Part shown: positions 8,412 through 18,011 of the stretch, in pieces
Layout: each line of letters opens with the position of its first letter
Numbering within the stretch: the stretch's first letter is position 1
DNA from: Jejuia sp040720935
Lineage (GTDB): Bacteria; Bacteroidota; Bacteroidia; Flavobacteriales; Flavobacteriaceae
Length of the DNA: 64,000 bases
Reading direction: 5' to 3'
Assembly: GCF_040720935.1 (NCBI RefSeq)
Contig: NZ_JBFDAE010000005.1
Location: 235,913-299,912, forward strand
Position numbers and translations under genes: made by a program
The notes under the pieces: generated by a model
Seen by the model: only the letters and a program-made list of their open reading frames with translations
What the model was told of the DNA's origin: nothing
The model's database searches: none

Positions 8412-9038
8412 ATGTGCAGGTTTTTATGGAATATTTTCAGATTTAAAAAACCTAAAGTTGAGCAAGACCCTATGAAAAAGTTTTTAATTGTTGGTTTAGG
8501 TAATATTGGCGAAAAGTACGCAGAGACACGTCATAATATCGGGTTTAAAATCTTAGATCATTTTGCCGAAAAAGAAGGGTTTTCTTTTGAAACACAGAAA
8601 CTTGGAGATATTGCTACTTATAAATTAAAAGGAAGAACATTCGTTTTCTTAAAGCCAAGTACCTTTATGAATTTAAGCGGAAAAGCGATTTTATATTGGA
8701 TGACGAAGGAGAAAATTCCAATGGAAAACCTCCTGGTAATTACCGATGATTTAAATCTTCCATTTGGTAGTATTCGTTTAAAAATGAAAGGTAGTGATGG
8801 CGGACATAACGGGTTAAAAGATACTCAAGACAAATTGAATACTACTAAATATAACCGTTTCAGGTTTGGTATAAGTGATGCATTTGGCAAGGGAAGACAA
8901 ATAGATTATGTTTTAGGCGAATGGACAGATGAAGAAAAAAAAACATTGCCAGAGCGCCTGGACACCTCTGTCGAACTCATTAAATCTTTTGTGCTTGCAG
9001 GGGTAAATACTACTATGAATGCTTTCAATGGGAAGTAA
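8412..9038 (+). CDS. pth: Peptidyl-tRNA hydrolase
   Basis: Releases tRNA from peptidyl-tRNA that drops off the ribosome. The catalytic region GNIGEKYAETRHNIGF holds the active-site His, and KPSTFMNLSGKA and GSDGGHNGLK are further conserved blocks. The frame gives 208 residues from the Met at 8412; the usual enzyme core begins at the Met at 8472 (MKKFLIVGLGNIG). Basic, aromatic 20-residue extensions of this kind are common in flavobacterial Pth, so the longer form is preferred, with modest certainty on the start. Confidence 0.95.
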   Translation: MCRFLWNIFRFKKPKVEQDPMKKFLIVGLGNIGEKYAETRHNIGFKILDHFAEKEGFSFETQKLGDIATYKLKGRTFVFLKPSTFMNLSGKAILYWMTKEKIPMENLLVITDDLNLPFGSIRLKMKGSDGGHNGLKDTQDKLNTTKYNRFRFGISDAFGKGRQIDYVLGEWTDEEKKTLPERLDTSVELIKSFVLAGVNTTMNAFNGK

Positions 9039-9055
9039 TTTCAGAATACCCCCAC

Positions 9056-11797
9056 CTATTTCACAACTATTTTATGAGTATAAACTTTATTGGTATCATA
9101 CAAATTCAAAAAGTACATACCTCCCTGTAAATGGTTTAGATCAATACTTTTGGTAATTTTCGATGCGCCATTAAATGTTTCGGTATGGATAAAACGTCCT
9201 TTCATATCAAAAACTTCAAGTTTTAGGTCACGTTCATCTGCACTAGTATTTAGTTTGATATTAAATACGCCGTCATTCGGATTTGGAAAAACACTAAAAC
9301 CAACAAATGTATCTTCAATTAACTTAAAAGTAGTCGTGCAAAATTCTAAAGACCAATCGTTAAGCGTGCCCTCATCGCCTTCAAAATCATCAAAAATTGA
9401 AATCGTCCAGTTGCCTTGATTATCTAATCCTTTAAAAGCACTCAAAGGTTCTAAAGGTATAAATGTTCCTGTGGTAGGCGAATTGCAATCAACACTTGCT
9501 GCGTCATCATCAAAAGTAACATCAAGATTTTCGTAACCTGAATCGCGAAAGCAGTTTTCAGACCAAAGCACAGAAGAAATCGTTCCGTTAGGGTGTTGTA
9601 ATGTAACTGTTAAATCACTAATAAAACTATGTGAAACATCAACATTGGCTCTTATACTGCTGATGGTGCCGGAGTTAGGGACATTAATACTATTGGATAT
9701 TGTTTGGCCATCTAAAATCGATAAACCTAAATTTTCGCTAGATGCGTATTGTTCCTCACAGGTTGTTATAACCTCATAGCCAATTGCAAAATCAACAGTA
9801 TTTACTGCGTAATAAATATTGCCAACAGGAACAATCATTATTCTACACATAGGTGCGGCTATATTTGGAACCAAAATATCTTCTTCTCCATCGTTTGGTG
9901 TATTAGTTATCAAAACAGTATCGAAAGTTAAACCAGCATCGGTTGATAATAAAATATTGACATTCGAGGTATTTATATCATTTGAATCCGTTCCAGCAAC
10001 ATCCCATGTAATCGTTTCAGTAGAGTTCTGCAACCAACTTATGTCATTTGTTGCTTGAGAAGTCACGGCAAATGGCCCAACAGGATTTGATGTATTACCA
10101 CCTCTAACGTTTACTTGCATAGTATCATAACTAGATTGCCCAACGCTATTACTCATGGGGCTTCTATCTCTAACGGTCAATGCCCAGTTCAATGTTCTGG
10201 TTATGGTAGAAGCCGTCTCCCAATCGCTTCCCAATCCAGGATTGGTTTGGGTGATTTTACCGTTTAAAACGCTACTAAGCCTAGGGATATACCTGTCTGA
10301 AGACGTTGAGGGCGGTAACGATCTGTTCATGGAGCCATTACTTATAGTGGGGCCAAAATTAGTATTATCCACCCTCCCGTTATCTGTTTGTTCCCAACAA
10401 TAGGTAAGCACATCACTACCATCAGCATCTGTAGCCATACCTTTTAATATGTATGGTGTTCCTGCCGGAATTATAAAATCGCTTCCAGCATTAGCACTAG
10501 GAGGGTTATTCGAGATGGCTTCAGTTGTTTGGCAACTTTTTGTGGCAATATTATCTAAAATTTGTTTGATACTATGAAAATGAAAATAAGGGTCGCTTTT
10601 GGTCGCTACATTATCTTCTCCTTGCAAGCCAGCATAAGCCATAACAGTTGTTCCGCTTCCAGGTTCAGAGTTTACGCCAGTACCTTCAGTATCAAATGCC
10701 CATGTGTGGTTAGCCCCCATTTGATGTCCAATTTCATGAATTACATAGTCAAGGTCAAAAGTATCACCTTCGGGTCTTGCGTCTGGTGGAGAAGTAAACC
10801 CCCTACCTTTAGAGCCGTTTTCACATACACAACCTATACAACCTGCAAAACCGCCGCCGCCATCATCACCAAATAAATGACCTATATCGTAAGCAGCATT
10901 TCCTATGGTAGATGTTAATGTGTTTTGTAGTTGCAAACTCCATCCATTGAGGTTGTCGAAGTTGTTTTCGTCGGTACCTTCGCCAGCATCAGAATAAGGG
11001 TCGGTATCTGCATCTGTGTAAATTATTTCGGTGGCATCAATCAGTTCAAAAGTAATGGCCATATCTGCTTCAAAAATAGCATTTACCCGAGCTAATGTCG
11101 CATTTATTCCAGCTAGTGCGCCGCCAACAGTTCCGCCATGATATGCGGTATATTCTCCAGTAACCGATATGGCAATTCTAAACTTTTGAAGCGTTTTATT
11201 GTTCGCGCCGCCTTCGTCCAACAAAGTTATATTAGAGTTTTTGGAAGCTTGATGTTTTAAAGATTCCAAAGTGGAACATTTAAAGGCTTTATCTGCCTTC
11301 GTTTTATCTGCTTTTTGATACACTACATATTCACCGCTACCCTTTTTTAAGGGCTGCATAAAAACGTTGGGTTTATCTAAATAGGAAATCATGGTTTGCA
11401 CACCATTGGGAGATACGCTCATAGTTAATTGAGCTCCAGATCCATCAAGGGCGTAACCTTTGTAAGATTTTATGTTTGGAAATTTTGCAGCAAGCTTTGG
11501 AGAAAACACGGAAGATTCGGTAACGTTAAACGCTTTCATCGCTCCATTTTCATCAGGTATATTTAATATTCCAGAATTATTATTTTTTGAATACCTTGAT
11601 ATAGAGTTCAATTTCTGCTCGAATAACGACACATTCAAACTAAACGATGCTGTTTTGGAAGTATCTAAATTTAAATCGGAAATAGCTTTTAAATCCGTAG
11701 TGTTTTTTATAGGTTTCCATGCAGAATTTTGTCCGTTAAGAGAAAATACAAACAAAAATATTGTAAATGAAAAAACATAATGTAGTTTTGCTTTCAT
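9056..11797 (-). CDS. Secreted reprolysin-like zinc metalloprotease with P domain and T9SS sorting tail
   Basis: A 913-residue exported protease, starting at the Met at 11797, which begins a good signal peptide (KLHYVFSFTIFLFVFSLNG); the frame is open nine codons further. A propeptide-like region spans about residues 25-200. The metzincin zinc site HEIGHQMGANH has ligands His354, His358 and His364 and catalytic Glu355. Downstream are an Ig-like/fibronectin-like region, a proprotein convertase P domain (about 690-820), and a type A T9SS sorting domain (last 80 residues, FSVFPNPNDG ... GGMYFL). It is likely sent through the type IX system to the surface or medium. Convergent with pth (17 bp apart). 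Confidence 0.92.
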   Translation of the reverse strand: MKAKLHYVFSFTIFLFVFSLNGQNSAWKPIKNTTDLKAISDLNLDTSKTASFSLNVSLFEQKLNSISRYSKNNNSGILNIPDENGAMKAFNVTESSVFSPKLAAKFPNIKSYKGYALDGSGAQLTMSVSPNGVQTMISYLDKPNVFMQPLKKGSGEYVVYQKADKTKADKAFKCSTLESLKHQASKNSNITLLDEGGANNKTLQKFRIAISVTGEYTAYHGGTVGGALAGINATLARVNAIFEADMAITFELIDATEIIYTDADTDPYSDAGEGTDENNFDNLNGWSLQLQNTLTSTIGNAAYDIGHLFGDDGGGGFAGCIGCVCENGSKGRGFTSPPDARPEGDTFDLDYVIHEIGHQMGANHTWAFDTEGTGVNSEPGSGTTVMAYAGLQGEDNVATKSDPYFHFHSIKQILDNIATKSCQTTEAISNNPPSANAGSDFIIPAGTPYILKGMATDADGSDVLTYCWEQTDNGRVDNTNFGPTISNGSMNRSLPPSTSSDRYIPRLSSVLNGKITQTNPGLGSDWETASTITRTLNWALTVRDRSPMSNSVGQSSYDTMQVNVRGGNTSNPVGPFAVTSQATNDISWLQNSTETITWDVAGTDSNDINTSNVNILLSTDAGLTFDTVLITNTPNDGEEDILVPNIAAPMCRIMIVPVGNIYYAVNTVDFAIGYEVITTCEEQYASSENLGLSILDGQTISNSINVPNSGTISSIRANVDVSHSFISDLTVTLQHPNGTISSVLWSENCFRDSGYENLDVTFDDDAASVDCNSPTTGTFIPLEPLSAFKGLDNQGNWTISIFDDFEGDEGTLNDWSLEFCTTTFKLIEDTFVGFSVFPNPNDGVFNIKLNTSADERDLKLEVFDMKGRFIHTETFNGASKITKSIDLNHLQGGMYFLNLYDTNKVYTHKIVVK

Positions 11798-11864
11798 AAC
11801 GATTCTAGGGGCTTTTGGTAACAAATCTAGCTTATTTCGATTAAATTAACAATTTTAAGTATTT

Positions 11865-12803
11865 ATGGGTAAAACTATGAACATCGAATCTTATACATCT
11901 AAAGGGCCTTCGGTTGTCACTATCGGTACTTTTGATGGCGTTCATATCGGACATCAAAAAATAGTGAACCGTCTCATAACGCTTGGAACTAAAGAACGTT
12001 TAAATTCTGTAATTCTTACATTTTTTCCGCATCCAAGAATGGTTTTACAAAAAGATTCAGATATAAAGTTGATAAATACTATTGATGAACGCAGTCAGAT
12101 TCTAGAACGTTTAGGGTTGGATTACCTATTGATAAAGAAGTTTACCATAGATTTTTCTAGGCTTTCCGCCGAAGAGTTTGTGACTAAAGTTTTGGTAAAT
12201 AGGCTGAATGCAAAAAAAATAATTATTGGTTACGATCATAGATTTGGTAGAAATAGAAATGCGGATATTAATGATTTAATAAAGTATGGAGAAGAATTTG
12301 GTTTTGAAGTTGAAGAAATTTCAGCACAAGATATCAACGATGTTGCCGTAAGCTCTACTAAAATTAGAAAGGCACTTCTAAATGGAGATATTACTAAAGC
12401 CAATAAATATTTAGGCTATCCTTTTATGCTGACAGGCACCATTATAGAAGGTAAAGGTATTGGCAAGCAATTAGGTTATCCAACGGCAAATGTCAGTATA
12501 GAAGAAAGTTATAAACTCATTCCGAAACATGGTTCTTATATTGTGAAATCGGTTATTGACGGGAACACAGTTTTTGGCATGATGAATATAGGGTTTAATC
12601 CAACTGTTAATGGGGTGAAGGAATCTATAGAAGTTCATTTCTTCAACTTTGATGCTTCTTTATATAACCAAAAAATTCAAATTGATATTTTAGAGCGTAT
12701 CCGAGACGAAGAGAAGTTTCAATCTATAGAAGATTTAAAATACCAATTGGAAAAAGACAAATCTTTTTCGCTAAATTTTATTAAAAATTATCATGCTAAA
12801 TAA
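11865..12803 (+). CDS. ribF: Bifunctional riboflavin kinase / FAD synthetase
   Basis: A 312-residue enzyme making FMN and then FAD from riboflavin. The N-terminal nucleotidyltransferase domain shows GTFDGVHIGHQ (HxGH motif) and the SSTKIR block; the C-terminal riboflavin kinase domain has GKGIGKQLGYPTANV, with the PTAN motif, and an FNPTVNG segment. A second Met four codons in (11877) is an alternative start. Its last 11 bases overlap the HTTM gene downstream. Confidence 0.96.
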   Translation: MGKTMNIESYTSKGPSVVTIGTFDGVHIGHQKIVNRLITLGTKERLNSVILTFFPHPRMVLQKDSDIKLINTIDERSQILERLGLDYLLIKKFTIDFSRLSAEEFVTKVLVNRLNAKKIIIGYDHRFGRNRNADINDLIKYGEEFGFEVEEISAQDINDVAVSSTKIRKALLNGDITKANKYLGYPFMLTGTIIEGKGIGKQLGYPTANVSIEESYKLIPKHGSYIVKSVIDGNTVFGMMNIGFNPTVNGVKESIEVHFFNFDASLYNQKIQIDILERIRDEEKFQSIEDLKYQLEKDKSFSLNFIKNYHAK

Positions 12804-14130
12804 ATGGTTGTTTAGACATATTGATAATTCACAATTAGTAATTTTTAGAATCTTTTTTGGCGCACTTTGTTTTCTCGAATCTTTCGGAGCCATGCTTACA
12901 GGTTGGATAAAAACCACTCTGATAGAGCCAAAATTCACGTTTTCTTTTATAGGTTTCGAATGGCTGCAACCATTAGAAGGCAATGGCATGTATGTTTACT
13001 ATTTTGTCATGAGCATTTTTGGGTTGCTCATAATGGTAGGTTATAAATATAGAATGAGCATGATAGGTTTCACATTGCTCTGGACAGGGACTTATTTAAT
13101 GCAGAAATCTTCATATAACAATCATTATTATTTATTGGTGTTGATTAGTGCAATTATGGTTTTTATGCCAGCACATAGAGACGTTTCTATAGATGCAAAA
13201 CAAAATCCTGCCATTAAAACGAATGCAATGCCCAATTGGTGTCGGTTGGTATTTATTTTGCAACTCTTCATTGTTTACACTTATGCATCGGTAGCAAAGT
13301 TATATCCCGATTGGTTAGACGGTACCGTGTTAGAGGTTTTAATGCTAGGAAAAAAGAAATACTACCTCGTTGGAGAGGTATTGCAACAAAAATGGGTGCA
13401 AAATATATTGAGTTATGGCGGTATTCTTTTTGATGGTTTAATTATTCCATTTTTACTTTGGAAACCAACCAGAAAATGGGCTTTTATCGTGTCCATTGGG
13501 TTTCATTTATTTAACTCCGTAATATTCCAAATCGGTATTTTTCCATACTTGGCATTAGCATTTTATTTGTTTTTCTTTCCGCCTAAAACCATTAGAACTA
13601 TTTTTCTTAAAAACAGATTGTTTTATAATGAAGCTGAAGTGAAACTTCCGAAGTTTAAGAATGGTTTTGTCATTTTGTTTTCAATGTATTTTATAGTTCA
13701 AATTGCGTTACCGCTGCGCCATCATTTTTTTGAAGATGATGTATTATGGACAGAAGAAGGACATCGTTTATCGTGGCGGATGATGTTGAGAGCAAAAAAC
13801 GGAATAGTAACTTACAGCGTTTTGGATAAGAATTCAGGAGAAAAAACCACGATTAATTTAGATGATTATCTCACTAGAAAACAGCAACGGGGCGCAAGTA
13901 CAAAGCCCGACGTCATTTGGCAATTTTCCCAACATTTGAAAAAAGATTTTGAAGCAAAAGGAAAAGATGTGGGCGTTTATGTAGATTGTAGAGTGAGCGT
14001 AAACGGAAAACCATTAAAACGTTTAATCAATCAAGATATAGATATCGCAAGCGTGCCATGGCAACCCTTAAAGCACAGCGATTGGATTTTGCCTTCAAAA
14101 AAAGAATTGAATCGTACATTAATTCCTTAA
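12793..14130 (+). CDS. HTTM domain membrane protein (vitamin K-dependent gamma-carboxylase related)
   Basis: A 445-residue protein with an N-terminal set of transmembrane helices (about residues 15-300, several with the GYKYRMSM / YNNHYYLL features of the HTTM family) and a hydrophilic C-terminal domain (about 320-445). HTTM proteins are related to vertebrate vitamin K-dependent gamma-carboxylase; the bacterial substrate is unknown. The start overlaps the end of ribF by 11 bp and serS follows 24 bp later, so co-transcription is likely. Confidence 0.87.
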   Translation: MLNKWLFRHIDNSQLVIFRIFFGALCFLESFGAMLTGWIKTTLIEPKFTFSFIGFEWLQPLEGNGMYVYYFVMSIFGLLIMVGYKYRMSMIGFTLLWTGTYLMQKSSYNNHYYLLVLISAIMVFMPAHRDVSIDAKQNPAIKTNAMPNWCRLVFILQLFIVYTYASVAKLYPDWLDGTVLEVLMLGKKKYYLVGEVLQQKWVQNILSYGGILFDGLIIPFLLWKPTRKWAFIVSIGFHLFNSVIFQIGIFPYLALAFYLFFFPPKTIRTIFLKNRLFYNEAEVKLPKFKNGFVILFSMYFIVQIALPLRHHFFEDDVLWTEEGHRLSWRMMLRAKNGIVTYSVLDKNSGEKTTINLDDYLTRKQQRGASTKPDVIWQFSQHLKKDFEAKGKDVGVYVDCRVSVNGKPLKRLINQDIDIASVPWQPLKHSDWILPSKKELNRTLIP

Positions 14131-14154
14131 ATTTGTCGCTTAAATTTTTGAATC

Positions 14155-15423
14155 ATGCTACAAGTCCCATTTATAAAAGAAAACAAAGCAGTAGTCGTTG
14201 CCCGTTTAGCAAAACGAAATATTGACGCTGCTAAAATGATTGACAATGTTATTGCTTTAGATGAAAACAGAAAACGTTTGCAAGCGGAATTAGACAGCAC
14301 ACTAGCAGAGTCTAATTCAATTTCTAAGGAAATAGGCATGTTATATAAATCGGGAAAAGTCGCAGAAGCAATTAATTTAAAAGCAAAAACTGGAGAGCTT
14401 AAAGAAACTTCAAAAACACTTACAGATAGCTTAAACGAAACTGTTGAGAACTTAAAAGACTTGTTGTTTCAAATTCCGAATGTGCCTCACGAATCTGTTC
14501 CTGACGGAGTTTCTGAAGCGGACAACGAGGAGGTTTTCAGAAAAGGAGACATTCCAAAATTACATAAAGAAGCGTTGCCACATTGGGAACTAGCCAAGAA
14601 ATATGATATCATAGATTTTGAACTTGGCAATAAAATTACAGGTGCTGGTTTCCCTGTTTATAAAGGTAAAGGCGCAAGGTTACAACGTGCCTTAATCGCT
14701 TATTTTTTAGATAAAAATACCGAAGCGGGTTATACGGAATATCAATTACCTCTTTTGGTCAACGAGGCTTCTGGAATAGGTACTGGGCAATTGCCAGACA
14801 AAGAAGGACAAATGTATCATGTTACAGAAGATAATTTGTATTTGATACCTACTGCCGAGGTGCCGGGAACAAATATCTTTAGAGATATAGTTTTAAGCGA
14901 AACCGATTTACCCGTCGGAATAACAGGTTACACACCATGTTTTCGTCGTGAAGCCGGAAGCTATGGCGCGCATGTAAGAGGTTTAAATAGACTGCATCAA
15001 TTTGATAAAGTTGAAATTATAAGAGTTGAGCATCCAAGTAAATCTTATGACGCTTTAGACGGTATGGTTAACCATGTCAAGACTATTTTAGATGCACTAA
15101 AATTACCATATAGAATATTGCGTTTATGTGCTGGCGATACGTCTTTTGCCGCAGCTTTAACTTACGATTTTGAAGTGTTTTCTACCGCACAGGATAGATG
15201 GCTGGAAGTGTCTTCAGTATCTAACTTTGAAACTTTTCAAGCCAACCGTTTAAAATTAAGATTTAAAAATGCTGATGGCAAAAACGAACTGGCACATACT
15301 TTAAATGGAAGTTCTCTAGCCTTACCAAGAATTTTGGCCAGTATTTTAGAAAATTATCAAACTGAAGAAGGTATTGACATTCCAGAGGTTTTACAGTCTT
15401 ATACCGGTTTTAATAAAATTTGA
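14155..15423 (+). CDS. serS: Seryl-tRNA synthetase
   Basis: A 422-residue class II synthetase charging tRNA-Ser. It has an N-terminal antiparallel coiled-coil arm (about residues 25-105) that contacts the tRNA long variable arm, and a catalytic domain with motif 2 (FRREAGSYGAHVRGLNRLHQF) and motif 3 (NGSSLALPRILASILENYQ). Length is normal. It follows the HTTM gene closely. Confidence 0.98.
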   Translation: MLQVPFIKENKAVVVARLAKRNIDAAKMIDNVIALDENRKRLQAELDSTLAESNSISKEIGMLYKSGKVAEAINLKAKTGELKETSKTLTDSLNETVENLKDLLFQIPNVPHESVPDGVSEADNEEVFRKGDIPKLHKEALPHWELAKKYDIIDFELGNKITGAGFPVYKGKGARLQRALIAYFLDKNTEAGYTEYQLPLLVNEASGIGTGQLPDKEGQMYHVTEDNLYLIPTAEVPGTNIFRDIVLSETDLPVGITGYTPCFRREAGSYGAHVRGLNRLHQFDKVEIIRVEHPSKSYDALDGMVNHVKTILDALKLPYRILRLCAGDTSFAAALTYDFEVFSTAQDRWLEVSSVSNFETFQANRLKLRFKNADGKNELAHTLNGSSLALPRILASILENYQTEEGIDIPEVLQSYTGFNKI

Positions 15424-15565
15424 TAGATTTTTCTTTCTAAATTTAACTTAAAATCGACGAAATGCATTTTTTTGATGTTGTTTGACGATTTTATGTAAGT
15501 TTTGTTGGTTGTTTTTAAGATATTTTCCAATTTAGTATCACCAAAATCAATTAACCTACTTAACC

Positions 15566-15688
15566 ATGAAGAATGTAAAGCGCATAGTTCTGCTTCTTAC
15601 TCTTATTTTTCTTGCAAGTAAAGTTTTGTTTTCAGATTTTAGTTTAGAAAAGCCTGAAAACGAAACGATAGCGGTTGTGAAAAAATAA
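15566..15688 (+). CDS. Small hydrophobic peptide, 40 residues (predicted)
   Basis: An open frame starting MKNVKRIVLLLTLIFLASKV and ending AVVKK. It has a basic N-terminus, a 14-16 residue hydrophobic helix and a short acidic-then-basic tail, so it looks like a signal peptide with a mini mature part or a single-pass membrane peptide. It sits alone in the 435-bp gap between serS and the TPR gene, ahead of a good terminator at 15781. No known family recognised. Expression is not shown by sequence alone. Confidence 0.5.
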   Translation: MKNVKRIVLLLTLIFLASKVLFSDFSLEKPENETIAVVKK

Positions 15689-15780
15689 TATTTTTCCACG
15701 CACAAGGCTGTCCCCAATCGAGTGTGCTGTCGTTTTTAATAACGGTAGTCTAGTTAATAGAACATTAATTTTGGTTGGTT

Positions 15781-15810
15781 ATGCCCGAATGTTTTATTTC
15801 GGGCATTTTT
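15781..15810 (+). terminator. Intrinsic terminator between serS/small peptide and the TPR gene
   Basis: ATGCCCGAA (15781-15789) pairs with TTCGGGCAT (15798-15806) over 9 bp with an 8-base loop, followed by TTTT. It lies upstream of the promoter of the next gene. Confidence 0.75.
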
Positions 15811-15846
15811 AGTTTTGGTATCACTACGCTTAAAACTACATTTTGT

Positions 15847-15854
15847 TATCTTTA
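15847..15854 (+). promoter_or_regulatory. Putative -7 element of the TPR gene
   Basis: TATCTTTA (one mismatch to TAnnTTTG) ends 4 bases before the ATG at 15859. The transcript would start almost at the start codon. It supports the 15859 start over the longer frame from 15775. Confidence 0.4.
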
Positions 15855-15858
15855 CCCT

Positions 15859-17634
15859 ATGAGATTGATAACTTTTTTATTCTTATGTATTGCCACAATA
15901 GGTTTTGCGCAAAATGATGCTTCCGCTAAGGAATACTTCAAAAATGGAGATTTTGAAAAGGCATTGTACGAGTATAAGAAACTGTATGCTAAGTCGCCTT
16001 CAAATATCAATTACATCAAACAAATTATAGATGCGCATCAACAATTAGAACAATATCAGGAAACTGAAGATTTTTTATTGAAGATTATAGCTAAAACAAA
16101 TTACCCAGCGTTTTATGTAACTTTAGGCTATAATTACCAATTAAAGAACGATTTAGAAAAGGCTGAGGAGAATTACAACATAGCAATAAACAGTCTTCTG
16201 GTTAACCCAAATAATGCATTTCCAGTAGCACGGAGTTTCCAGGAACATTCACTTTTAGATAAAGCTGCTATCACTTACGAAAAGGCAATGGAGCTTAAGC
16301 CAGAACTTAATTTAAAATTACAGTTAGCGCAAATTTACGGGGAGCAAGGTAAGATTGAGGAAATGATGCTTAATTATATTGATTTTGCAGAGCGTAACCC
16401 AATTTCCTTAAGTAATGTAAAACGCGCTATAAGCGATTTTATAAGTGAAGACGCAAATAATGAAAGCAATATCATTTTAAGAAAATTGCTGATTAAAAAA
16501 ATACAACAAGAACCCAATGTACTCTGGAACGAAATGTTGAGTTGGCTTTTTATTCAGCAGAAAGATTTTGGAAAAGCATTTGCACAAGAAAAAGCCATTT
16601 ATTCACGCCAACCGGAAAGTTTATCTCGTATTATAGACCTTGGTAAAATAGCAAATAGTGAGCATCAAACAGAACTTGCAAGCTCTATTTTTAACTACGT
16701 AATTGAAAAAGCGCAAGACGCTGATACCAAATTATTGGCCTATTACGATCTATTGCAAATTGAAATTAAGGAAAGTGATTCCGAATCCCATGAAGAATTG
16801 CAAAGTAAGTTTTTAGAGTTATTTGATACTTATGGCACATTTTCCCAGACTTTTGAACTGCAGATTGCCTATGCACATTTTTTGGCATTTCATATGAATA
16901 AAACCGAAGAAGCCACTGCCTTTTTAGAGGACGCTTTAAAGTTGCCTTTAACAGATTTGCAAAAGGCAGAAATAAAGCTGGAACTTGGCGATATTCTCGT
17001 ATTGCAAGAAAAATTTAATAAAGCACTAATTTATTACACTCAAATTCAGCGGAATTTAAAAAACAGTACAATTTCTCAAAAAGCACGCTATAAAGTGGCA
17101 AAAACGAGTTATTATAAAGGCGATTTTAAATGGGCCGAATCTCAACTCAAAATTTTAAAATCTTCCACATCTCAATTGATAGCCAATGATGCATTAGATT
17201 TAAAACTGTTGATTTCTGATAATAAATATGAAGATTCACTTCAAACAGCATTAAAACTCTATGCTAAAGCAGATTTGCTAGCGTTTCAAAATAAAAATGA
17301 CGAAGCCATTTCGCTATTAGATACAATTTTGGAAAATCATAAAACAGAGCCAATTATTGCCCAAGCTTTATATAAACAAGCCCAACTTTTCGAAATTAAA
17401 AAGCAGTTTGAAAAAGCAGCAGAAAATTATCAACATGTCATAGATAATTATAGAGACGGTATTTTAATAGATAATGCTATTTATAATTTAGCCGAATTAT
17501 ATATGACGCATTTAAACGCACCAGAAAAAGCCAAAGCCCTCTATAAAGAGATTGTTTTCGATCACGTAGATAGTATTTATTTTATTGAAGCCAGAAAAAA
17601 GTTTAGAAGACTTCGCGGAGATGCCATTAACTAA
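15859..17634 (+). CDS. Exported tetratricopeptide-repeat protein
   Basis: A 591-residue protein with a signal peptide (MRLITFLFLCIATIGFAQ) and about ten TPR-like helical pairs through to the C-terminus (for instance AEENYNIAINSLL, AAENYQHVIDNY). TPR arrays mediate protein-protein contacts; this arrangement suits a periplasmic scaffold. The frame is open upstream to 15775, but that stretch overlaps a terminator and promoter, so the start at 15859 is used. The function is not known; it lies just before a SemiSWEET gene (14-bp gap). Confidence 0.85.
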   Translation: MRLITFLFLCIATIGFAQNDASAKEYFKNGDFEKALYEYKKLYAKSPSNINYIKQIIDAHQQLEQYQETEDFLLKIIAKTNYPAFYVTLGYNYQLKNDLEKAEENYNIAINSLLVNPNNAFPVARSFQEHSLLDKAAITYEKAMELKPELNLKLQLAQIYGEQGKIEEMMLNYIDFAERNPISLSNVKRAISDFISEDANNESNIILRKLLIKKIQQEPNVLWNEMLSWLFIQQKDFGKAFAQEKAIYSRQPESLSRIIDLGKIANSEHQTELASSIFNYVIEKAQDADTKLLAYYDLLQIEIKESDSESHEELQSKFLELFDTYGTFSQTFELQIAYAHFLAFHMNKTEEATAFLEDALKLPLTDLQKAEIKLELGDILVLQEKFNKALIYYTQIQRNLKNSTISQKARYKVAKTSYYKGDFKWAESQLKILKSSTSQLIANDALDLKLLISDNKYEDSLQTALKLYAKADLLAFQNKNDEAISLLDTILENHKTEPIIAQALYKQAQLFEIKKQFEKAAENYQHVIDNYRDGILIDNAIYNLAELYMTHLNAPEKAKALYKEIVFDHVDSIYFIEARKKFRRLRGDAIN

Positions 17635-17648
17635 ACTAAATAGAATTT

Positions 17649-17915
17649 ATGGGGTTTGATAATAACGAAATTATTGGTTTTGCAGCGGCATTACTTACCA
17701 CAATTGCATTTTTGCCTCAGGTGTATAAAACATGGAAGACTAAAGATGTTTCCAGTTTATCACTTCCTATGTTGGTTCTGTTTTTTATTGGCATTGTATT
17801 GTGGCTTGTTTATGGATTTTTAAAACATAGCCCATCAATGATTTCCGCAAATTCAATAACCGTAGTTTCTGCAATACTGTTACTTTACTTCAAAATTGTT
17901 TATCAAAATAAATAG
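17649..17915 (+). CDS. SemiSWEET family sugar transporter
   Basis: An 88-residue protein with three membrane helices and the PQ-loop motif FLPQVYKTWKTKDVSSLS in helix 1. SemiSWEETs are half-size relatives of SWEETs and PQ-loop transporters and work as homodimers moving small sugars across the inner membrane. Length is typical. It starts 14 bp after the TPR gene and is probably co-transcribed with it. Confidence 0.9.
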   Translation: MGFDNNEIIGFAAALLTTIAFLPQVYKTWKTKDVSSLSLPMLVLFFIGIVLWLVYGFLKHSPSMISANSITVVSAILLLYFKIVYQNK

Positions 17916-18011
17916 TTGAAACGTTATGATATGATTTCATCTGACAAAATTTCAGATATCAAAATTGGTGCAATTATTGCTATCTTTATGACGTAATTTA
18001 AACATAAAATA

